Part shown: in pieces, positions 55,939 through 64,000 of the stretch
Layout of the letters: each line of letters opens with the position of its first letter
Position numbering within the stretch: position 1 is the stretch's first letter
Assembly: GCA_047495785.1 (NCBI GenBank)
Contig: JBLDXI010000028.1
Span: 62,001-126,000 of the forward strand
DNA: 64,000 nucleotides
Reading direction: 5' to 3'
Origin: Lepidodermella squamata
Taxonomy: Eukaryota; Gastrotricha
Program-made: the position numbers and the translations under genes
The notes under the pieces: model-generated
Seen by the model: the letters and a program-made list of their open reading frames with translations, nothing else
Databases searched by the model: none
What the model was told of the DNA's origin: nothing

Positions 55939-58596
55939 ATGGAGGTTGATACGAACCGCGTATTATCTCCGGAAGCTGGCAATGGCCATCACTTGCAGCC
56001 ACCAGGCGAAGAAGGAAGAACGTCCGACAACGACGAAGACGTCGAAGATGGCGAGGTGGTGGACGAGCCCGCCGCCGCTCGTCACCTGGGTGAGAATCTC
56101 GAAGATGGTGAAGTCTCCGAGCAAGAGGAGGCCGAAGAGGGCGAGAGTAAAGACGACGAACCCGCCAAAAAAGAAACTCAGCCGCCACAGCGAAAAATCA
56201 ACCGCATCTGCCAGTATTTCCAGAATGGCCGGTGCTACAAAGGCAACAACTGCCCGTTAATCCACCCGGATCCTAATGCTACCAATGGTTTGTTGACTGT
56301 TCTTACCAAGAATTCGTCGTGTTTCATTTCGGCTGGTTTTTTTCTCTAAAGCAATGATGGGCCCGCGTGGACCGATCCACCCTGCTCAAGCCGCAATGAT
56401 GATGGCAATGGCGGCGATGCGTGGCGGCATGCGCCCGCCAGGTGCTTCCCCAACCGCCGGTGCAGGTGGCGGCGTGCCTCCTCTACTCACATCGCCTGGT
56501 GCCGGTGGGCGTTTTCCGTTTCCGTTCCCTTTCAAACCCGCCGCACAACCTGTTGGTTTTGTCGTGGTTACACGTAACAAAAACACTCAATGTTTGTTTA
56601 CAGGTTGACGCGGACGCAACATCGCCGGGCGGGCAGTACAACGTGAAGCCGGTGAATTTCGGCGAGCCTGACCAGGAGAACGAGTCAGCGCCGGCGCAGC
56701 CAGCCAGCGACGACCAGGGCGGCGTCAGCTCGGCGTGGGAGCTCGGTCTGAAGCGCGCGAAGGAAATGAAGAAGCAGGCCGAGTTGCGGCGCAAAATGGC
56801 AGCCGAAGCGCCCGAGAAGCCATTGCCCGCCGCCAGCATCGCACCTGTTGAGAAGAAACCGATCGAGAAGGAGGCCGAGAGTGGTAGTGGCAGGCGCAGT
56901 CGGAATGAGAATAAGTCGAGCAAGGTGCCAGTTGCGGGTGAGAGGAAGTCGTTCCGCATGAACGACCACCAGGTGGACCCGTGGCAGCGGTCGGCCGCCG
57001 TGCCGTCCGCCCCGGCCGGTCCTCACCGCAGCCGCGACCGCACGAGGCGGGCGTCTCGCTCCGGCTCGGAGTCGTCGGGCTCGTCGCGGTCTTATTCCGG
57101 TTCGGGTTCATCATACTCGCGGTCGGGTTCCAGCTCAACGGGCTCGTCCTATTCCGGCACTGGTTCGTACTCGGGCTCAGGCTCGCGGTCCGGCTCATCA
57201 GGTTCGTCCTACTCCTCGTACAGTGGTTCGTCGTATTCCGGGTCGTCTCGATCGCGGTCTCGCTCACCCCGTGGTGGTGGCGGCGGCGGGGGCCGAAGCC
57301 GACCTAGTGATAGTAAAAACAAGTCGAGTAAGTCGGGCGGAGGTAAAGCGTCGATTCCTGCGAAATCGCGAGTTCAGCCGGGTGGCAGTAGCAAATCGCC
57401 CGCGAAGAGCTCTGGTTCAAAGCCAGGAGGCGCTTCTAAAGCGGGCGGTGCCGCGAAACCGTCGTCAACTGCTCAAGGTGCTAAACCGGCGGCTTCGAAG
57501 GCGCCGAGTTCGGCCGCCAGTGCTGCGAAAACAACGTCTAGTCAACAGCCACCGAAGCCGGCGAGTGCGACTGCCGCGGCGGCTGCTGCTGCCTCTTCGA
57601 AACCGGCAGCAACGTCGGCAGCTGCGGTTGCGAAACCTGCGCCTGCTCCTGTTGCATCAGCGGCGAGTGCAGCTGGTCAGAAGAGACCGGCGGCGCCTGC
57701 CTCTGCAGCTGCGGCGGCTGCTCCGGTCCCGGCCGCAGCTGGTGGTGGCGGCGGCGACGCGGCTCCAGCGGCGAAATCAGCCAAACTCTCCAAGGTTGGT
57801 TTTTTCTCGCTCAGAACTCTTGTCGCAAACTCTTGTTGAATAGCCGAGAAAAACGGTATCCCATAGATTATTTAGATTTTTATTCAAAATGGGCACACAG
57901 TAGTTCAGTGGATAGCTATCTGCTGTGTATTGAGCGTCAAGATCGATGGGCACGAGCTCGATCCCCACCCGGGTCGACCGTGGTTTATCAATGACGCTCT
58001 ACCCCGACGGTGGCCGACCACTCAATCGTGTTACAAAAGTGAAAAGTGGTAGATTAGGAGTGTCAGCGAGACTGCACTAATCGCTACCGAGCTGTCCTGA
58101 AGAGACCCCAACAAGCGACCCTAAGAGCGCTCATGGCTTCGGCCCATTCGGCCCATGGCTTCGGCCCATCCATTCAACGAATGGGACGTCTCAATAATAA
58201 AAACGAATTTTCGAATTTTTTTTATTCAAAATATTATTCAAATACCTTGTGACATTGATTACCTCTCAAGGCTCTAGGAAATTCAAAATTTCGCGATCTT
58301 TATCAGTTGATCGCGTAGCTTTGGAGATGGGAAAAATCAACCAACTCGGATATTTCCCTGGATTCACTTCATCAAAGTGTAGCTAGATTCTTCCGAGTGA
58401 AGATTGGCTAGTGGAATTTCTGATTTTGCTTGTAGTTTGCACTCACACTGATTTTTAGAATAATAATAAAATATTATATTTTTTATCCACGATTTGAATG
58501 GTTAATTGTTGCGTGACTTGCTTACAGGACGATATCATGCGTCAAATCGCTAAACTGGACGCGGCAATAGCTAAAAAGCGAACTACAAAGAAGTGA
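55939..58596 (+). CDS. ZC3H18: ZC3H18-like CCCH zinc-finger protein
   Basis: Four exons: 55939-56287, 56352-56551, 56604-57794 and 58528-58596 (602 aa). The N-terminal 85 residues are acidic with repeated EDGEV motifs. One CCCH finger follows: Cys91-x7-Cys99-x5-Cys105-x3-His109. Then come a Met/Gly/Pro-rich stretch, a helical WELGLKRAKEMKKQAELRRK segment (vertebrate ZC3H18 has WERGLRHAKEV), a long SR/GS-rich region, an Ala/Lys/Pro-rich region and a final helix, DDIMRQIAKLDAAIAKKR, matching the family C-terminus. ZC3H18 links the nuclear cap-binding complex to RNA export and exosome decay. The chosen ATG is the first after an in-frame stop. The last intron carries a tRNA-derived SINE. AATAAA occurs at 58616 and 58816. 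Confidence 0.85.
57891..58200 (+). mobile_element. tRNA-derived SINE in the last ZC3H18 intron
   Basis: The head has an A-box-like TAGTTCAGTGGA (57901-57912) and a B-box-like AGCTCGATCCC (57956-57966) about 50 bp apart, as in RNA polymerase III promoters of tRNA-related SINEs. A GC-richer body follows to about 58200, including CTTCGGCCCAT duplicated in near tandem, and ends in AATAATAAAAACG. The cloverleaf is not intact, so it is not a functional tRNA gene. Confidence 0.6.
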
Positions 58597-58934
58597 TGAT
58601 AGTCAGCAGGTACGGAATAAAATAGAAAACTTATCATCAATCAATCGATGGATGGATGGATGGATCGACCAGCAATCAATCTTGGCCAGTACTTCATGTT
58701 CTCCTTCGTCTGCTTCTTCTTCTTCTTCTTCTTCTTGGGTCGTCTTAGTCACACAATTGTCAAATTTGTTACTACACACACACAGCTACTACTACGCTCA
58801 GATAAAACAACAAAAAATAAACAGTTTTTGTATCTCGGAAAAACCATCATCGATCATCATCATAATCCTCAATTTTTATTTCAATTTACTTATATAGGGC
58901 TGTTTACTTGGTTGTTGTTGAGTGAGAATACGTG

Positions 58935-60469
58935 ATGTTCCCAGCGGCGTCTTCAACCTCGTCCCGGGCGGCGGCGCGCGTCTTCAGCGTGCCCGGCTCC
59001 GGCCGCCCGTGGGCCGCCCTCATGCCGGCCGTCGCCGTCGACAAGCACGCCGCGATGCCCGTGCCGCCCCGCACCGACGTGCACACCGTGACGTCGATGG
59101 GCGCCCTGCACCCGAGCAGCGGTGGGTTCCTAGGCCCGCGCGCCTCTCTATCGCTGGCGAGGAGCGCGTCGGTGCGGCTGGCGCACACGGACGCGACGCG
59201 CGTGCCAGACTTCAACAAGTACCGCCGCGCTTCGACGCGCGACCCGACGAAGACGGCCAAGTCGAGCGAGGCGCAGCGCAAGCTCTTCTCGTACATGGTC
59301 GGCGTCGGCGCCACCGGCGTTGCCACCGTCTACGCCTCGAAGGCCTTCGTCCGCGATCTGGCTGCCTACTTCGGCCCCGCTGCCGATGTCCTCGCCCTCG
59401 CCAAGGTACGCCATTTTTTGCTACTATTATTAGTACTACTACTACTTCAGCGCACGGCTGAACATGCATAAATGGGGAACGGCACTCCCTGGGTATTTTA
59501 CAAAATCCTAATTTTGAAGCATTTTGAGAAATTTTCACGCTAACAACCAACAACTTCTTATGAAAACTCGTAAAATGACCTTCAAAAACATATTAATGTA
59601 TCAGTTTGAAATCTTGAAATTTTATAATGGTTCCCTTGAATTCGGGCAAGTTTTACAGCCGTGCTCCATCGTTGAATTACTGTCATCATGATACGGAAAA
59701 TATTTTGTTAATAGTTAAATATTAGCTATTAGCTTTTGAACTAATTTTAAATTTCCGATTTTATTTGGTTGCCCTAGGCCATGTTTTGTTTTTTTTGTGA
59801 ATTTTGCGGGTTTCGCAAAACCGCTTTGTCGATTGTCGACAGAAGGTGTTGCCGCTCCCGGATGATAAAGAGACAATAATATGCCGAATTTAACTGCTTC
59901 GAAAAGCGCTAATTTTTACCAAGTAGTAAGAAGAAGCAATATGCTGTCGGATTGAGAAATTGTAAGAGTATTCGTATTTCACATATCAATGAACCTTGAA
60001 TTGAAATCGAAACGAGAGAATTTTCGCGACTTTCCATTTTTAATCGCCGAGGGTTTCCTATTCCTGTTTAGCCGTTAACAATTGTGTTTCGTTGTAGGTT
60101 GAAGTGAAACTGGGCGACATCCCTGAAGGCAAGTCCACGGTGGTGAAGTGGCGCGGCAAGCCGTTGTTCATCCGCCACCGCACGGCCGAGGAGATTGAGC
60201 AGGAGCGGAACGTCGATGTAGCGACCCTGCGCGACCCGCAGACGGACGCGGAGCGCGCGCAACGGCCCGAGTGGCTCGTGCTCATCGGCGTGTGCACGCA
60301 CTTGGGCTGCGTGCCGATCCCGTACGTGGGCGACTACCGCGGCTACTTCTGCCCGTGCCACGGCTCCGTGTACGACGCGTCCGGCCGCATCCGAGCCGGC
60401 CCGGCGCCCACCAACCTCGAGGTGCCCAAGCACGAATTTGTCGACGAGAACACGGTTATCGTTGGTTAG
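58935..60469 (+). CDS. UQCRFS1: Cytochrome b-c1 complex Rieske iron-sulfur subunit
   Basis: Two exons, 58935-59405 and 60098-60469 (280 aa; vertebrate about 274). The N-terminus is a long Arg/Ser/Ala-rich mitochondrial presequence. [15 protein letters not shown] enters the single transmembrane helix (about 108-130). The Rieske fold carries box I Cys223-Thr-His225-Leu-Gly-Cys228 and box II Cys242-Pro-Cys244-His245-Gly-Ser. Cys223, His225, Cys242 and His245 bind the 2Fe-2S cluster, and Cys228/Cys244 form the disulfide. It transfers electrons from ubiquinol to cytochrome c1 in complex III. All ligands are intact. The 692-bp intron contains nothing recognisable. A poly(A) signal lies at 60530. 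Confidence 0.97.
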
Positions 60470-61464
60470 GATCGACCTATCTATCATGGATGGATGGATG
60501 GATCAAGACATCGTACAAAAATAATAATGAATAAATAAACAAATAATATTACAGTATACATATAAAATACTTGAAGGCCAACAACACCACCACTACCACC
60601 ACCGCTCCATCTAATGATAATAAATTAGAAATTAGAAAAAATGTTGCAGGTGGTCGAGAAAGTTCCCCGTGCTTATAGTAAAATATCTGCAGATGATGAT
60701 GTTTTAGTCGTTTGAATTTTAGTGTGAAGCACTTCCTTGAAAATAAACACCTTGAACTCTTTCTCACTCGGATGATTGAAATCGAAATCGAAAACCGAAT
60801 CCCGACTCGTTGATGATTGCTAGATCATGATGATAATGTTCTTGTAATATACTTCGGATGAAAAAACCTTGTACGGTAAAGTAATGTCGTATTTCTTGAA
60901 ATGACTCGGTTCGTTGCGACTAAAATAAATAAAAGTGAAAGGATGAATAAACCGATATTGTTGTTTACCAGCCAAGATTACATACTATAAGTATTATTCT
61001 GATATTTTTAGATTTATTTAAATGATATATTAACGAGGAGACGCTGTCAACAATTCTCATTTGAATTTCAAATTTTTACCGAATCGAAATCAGTATTCTC
61101 GCACCAGCGACTTTTCTGGAACTTTTCTATTCAGTTTCTTGAAATTGTTGAATTGTTTTGAAATTTAGGACTAGTTGTAGTTGTTATAGTGCCGGCTAGT
61201 GACACTTCTCCCGTGACACACTGGACTCGATCGAATTGAGGCAGCCGATAACTGCTAGTTGTAAGTTTGATTTCTTTTCTTGACAAAAACCGAGCTATTT
61301 CTATTAATTAATGATTTTTCATTGCAGCTGACACTGGTGTGACTTCGTTGTTGTCGCCGACTGATACTCCACCGCAAGCGCACCGCCGCAGCACGTACCA
61401 GCTTGGTGTTGTTGCCACCGCCGCCCCGCCCGCCGCATCGAACACCTCTGCTCAAGTTGAAAGC
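60470..61464 (+). other. Rieske 3' UTR and 5' leader of the stomatin gene
   Basis: AATAAA at 60530-60535 probably ends the Rieske transcript. A non-coding first exon of the stomatin gene is suggested by a strong donor (GTAAGT) at 61261 and an acceptor at 61327. The frame is open from 61328 to the ATG at 61465 (46 codons) but has no earlier ATG, so it is either leader or part of an alternative N-terminus. Confidence 0.5.
60530..60535 (+). promoter_or_regulatory. Candidate poly(A) signal of the Rieske gene
   Basis: AATAAA 60 nt after the Rieske stop codon on the same strand. Confidence 0.6.
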
Positions 61465-62929
61465 ATGGGCTGCTGTGAAGTGTTTCTGAAATGCTGTTCC
61501 GGTTTCTTGTTCCTGATCACGCTGCCTTTCTCGCTGTTGTGCGCGCTCAAAATCGTGCAGGAGTACGAACGCGCCGTGCTGTTTCGCATCGGCCGCGTCG
61601 ACGGCGGCCCGCGCGGCCCTGGCATCTTCTTCGTCTACCCGGTATGTTGTTTCAGGCTAAAATGAAGTGATGTCATAAGGATTGTATTTTCTTTGTCATT
61701 TCAGTGCATTGATAAAATTCGGGTGATTGACTTGCGAGTGCGGACGTACGACGTGCCGCCGCAGGAGATTCTGTCCAAGGACTCGGTGACGGTCACCGTC
61801 GACGCGGTTGTCTACTACCGTGTCGCCGACGCCTCGGTCGCGTGTACCAAGGTGGAGAACTACGACCGGTCGACGCACTTGCTAGCCGCGACTACGCTGC
61901 GCACCATCCTCGGCACGAAATCGCTCGCCGAAATTCTGTCAGACCGCGAGCACATCTCAACTTCGCTGGGGCGCATCCTTGACGAATCGACTGATCCATG
62001 GGTAAGTGGCTTTTTTATCAATAGTGCATCATTAATCGGCAGAATTGAGAAATGGTTAATTGGAAACATTTTCAAAATCGTAAAATTTTCGAAACTCGAT
62101 ATCGTGAGAATTACAAATTTCCAATGAATCATATTTAAAACTGTTTGCCTTTAATATCGTAAAACGGGGGCGTGGGGTAACTTTGGAAAATTTTGACCAT
62201 GGGATTTTTTGCGCCTCGTGAGCTTTCGTTAGACCTCAAACTGAAGGTGATCAGAGCGAAAATGGACGTTCGAAAAAGATTCATGCTTCGTATGTCTTTT
62301 TGGGACCGCGTAATGACCCAATTTTGTTCTTAATTTTCTACAAAATTCGACCCCCATTTAAAGTGCCTAAATTATATTGAGAAATTATTTTGGAATTTCC
62401 CAAGCCAGGCAATCTTTTTCTATAAAAGTGAAATTTGTTAAAATTTCCAGGAAAAATGGGAGATGTTTGAGTTTGGACCAAATTGTTGACCTAGGAAAGT
62501 CCTTGTTTTGTCCAAATTTGCGCCTCGTCACGGAATTGGGGTTGAATTGATAATGAGCTTACTATTATTGTATGTATGTACACTGTACAATGTGTTTTTG
62601 TTTTCATTTCACAGGGCGTGAAAGTGGAGCGCGTCGAGATCAAGGACGTGCGGCTGCCGTCGTCGATGCAGCGCGCGATGGCGGCGGAGGCGGAGGCGAC
62701 CCGCGAGGCGCGCGCCAAGGTCATCTCGGCCGAGGGCGAGCAGAAGGCGTCGCGTGCGCTGAAGGAAGCCTCCGACGTCATCAGCGAGTCGCCGGCCGCC
62801 CTGCAGCTGCGCTACCTGCAGACGCTGCACGACATTGCGGCCGAGAAGAACTCGACGATTCTGTTCCCGATCCCGATCGAGATGTTTCGCGCCTGGGCGG
62901 CCAAGCCCGGCGAGACAACCACTGCTTAA
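61465..62929 (+). CDS. STOM: Stomatin/MEC-2-family membrane protein
   Basis: Three coding exons, 61465-61641, 61705-62001 and 62615-62929 (262 aa). The start MGCC with Cys3, Cys4, Cys10 and Cys11 offers palmitoylation sites. A hydrophobic hairpin (about 12-30) holds the conserved Pro21 that bends stomatins in the membrane. The SPFH/PHB domain follows with near-invariant family blocks: [69 protein letters not shown], then the [13 protein letters not shown] helix, ASRALKEAS and [10 protein letters not shown]. Stomatins oligomerise on cholesterol-rich membranes and modulate ion channels. A leader exon precedes it. The final intron (613 bp) is AT-rich with nothing recognisable. AATAAA at 63475 may end the transcript. 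Confidence 0.93.
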
Positions 62930-64000
62930 CGGATGGATCTGATCAGAAGAGAAAAAGATACAACCAACCAACCCCATTTCTTTTATACTATGCGTTTTTT
63001 GTTTGGTTTTTAATCGAGTCTAAAAAACAGCAGTGCATAATATTCGATTTTATATTCGATGCTGAATTTTGGAGTGTTTTTTCTGTCCCTGTTTGGTGAA
63101 ACTTGCTCGCTGCTAGTCGCTTTAACAGTAACTGTGAACTCATGATGAATTTCTTCCATGCCTTGGAAAGCAACAACTCAATGAGAATTCTCTCTCTCAC
63201 ACGCGGCCTAGTCTTCTTCTTTTTGTAACAATAATTAACTCTTCCGATCAATCGATTTTTTTATATATCGATATTCGATGGTTTTTTTTTAACATTTCTG
63301 GTCAAAAACTGCTTTTATAATGCTGTTGTTAATTGTTGTCGCTTGACTGGTCAGATATTGATTGATAAGCCATTTTGCCACAACTGCTGTTCGGTTTCGC
63401 GGTGCTTGGTACTGCTCATTTCCGTGTCGCCTACCGCCGCTGTAGTATGACTGTGAAACTGAGAATTTTCGGAGAATAAAACGCATTATTGTGTAGTAGT
63501 AGTCTTAGTAATCAGGTTGTTTTCGACGTTTTGCATCGCCCACGCGCGGGTGAAAACGACTGCTGTCGCCGGTTGTTGTCGGCAAAAAACGCGGCCAAAG
63601 CGACAGAACCCGGGCAGAACACGCCTGTGGCTGTGCTGATACGCCCTCGCCACGCCTGGCCTTGTTGCGCAGTCGACATTTCGCCGGGCGCAAAATTCGC
63701 CGGCCGCTTGTTATTGTTTTCGGTTTTGTTGTTGTTGACGGTGCGCGGGCGTGAGCGAACTTTGATAAAATACCCACCCAGCTAGCTACTGCTACTACTA
63801 CTTGAACAGCAGAACGAAAAAGGCACAGCAGTCAAAAATAACGGCAGTTGCAGATAAGGCGGCCGAGGGACAGCGATATCGCCCCGCTAATTGCCAGGCT
63901 AGCAAGACCGGCCCCCGCGCCACCGCCTGCTGCTACCATGCAGGCCATGTCGACTTGGCCCTGGCCACCTCTTCGCCTCCTCACACCAATCACGGAGCCT
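62930..64000. other. Stomatin 3' UTR and GC-rich right edge
   Basis: The stomatin 3' UTR probably reaches AATAAA at 63475-63480. From about 63.53 kb base composition becomes GC-rich, which may be the promoter or first exon of a gene beyond the window. No coding exon could be supported. Confidence 0.45.

Noticed and set aside
57223-57843. 206-codon Arg/Leu-rich frame within ZC3H18 exon 3
   Set aside because: Shifted-frame shadow of the Ser/Gly/Ala repeat-coding exon; the true frame continues to a family-typical C-terminus.
57901-57966. Possible functional tRNA gene
   Set aside because: A- and B-box-like sequences are present, but the arms do not pair into a full cloverleaf and the sequence continues into a SINE body.

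Overview
This window is nuclear DNA from a metazoan. Genes are split by GT–AG introns, many only about 50–60 nt long, and the conserved proteins are animal proteins: a KSR pseudokinase, rotatin, SPAG8, a MEC-2/stomatin protein, ZC3H18 and the mitochondrial Rieske protein. Centriole and axoneme genes plus CR1/L2-like retrotransposons suggest an invertebrate. The phylum cannot be fixed from the sequence alone.

Layout. 1–2.7 kb is dense microsatellite DNA ahead of an RBM24/38-type RNA-binding protein gene (2.7–4.7 kb, +). A gene-poor, AT-rich gap (4.7–10 kb) holds an inverted-repeat element of about 0.9 kb. A long KSR-like pseudokinase gene follows (10.0–16.0 kb, −), then a small secreted Cys-rich acidic protein (18.9–19.4 kb, −) and rotatin/RTTN (22.6–29.8 kb, −), most of which is one 4.4-kb exon. 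RTTN and SPAG8 (30.5–31.3 kb, +) are divergent, and the 640 bp between them contains a near-perfect RFX X-box.

31–45 kb is a graveyard: foldback repeats, a glutathione S-transferase fragment, a 5'-truncated LINE, a 35-bp tandem repeat and a decayed minus-strand Ty3/Gypsy-like element. 45.7–53.8 kb is an AT-rich island of fast-evolving genes: a short coiled-coil gene, a two-exon gene whose splice junction creates a canonical 2A ribosome-skipping motif in front of an SPO11/TopoVIA-like protein, a PARP-type zinc-finger gene only 34 nt further on, an apparently full-length LINE that also carries a 2A-like sequence, and an orphan 324-aa ORF.

The right end (55.9–62.9 kb, all +) returns to GC-rich conserved genes: ZC3H18 (with a tRNA-derived SINE in its last intron), UQCRFS1 and a stomatin.

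The main candidate for something new is 46.9–49.0 kb: a host gene in which splicing assembles a 2A peptide between a hydrophobic leader and a meiotic-nuclease-like protein, followed almost immediately by a single-zinc-finger gene. All assignments were made by eye from motifs; no database search or alignment was run.
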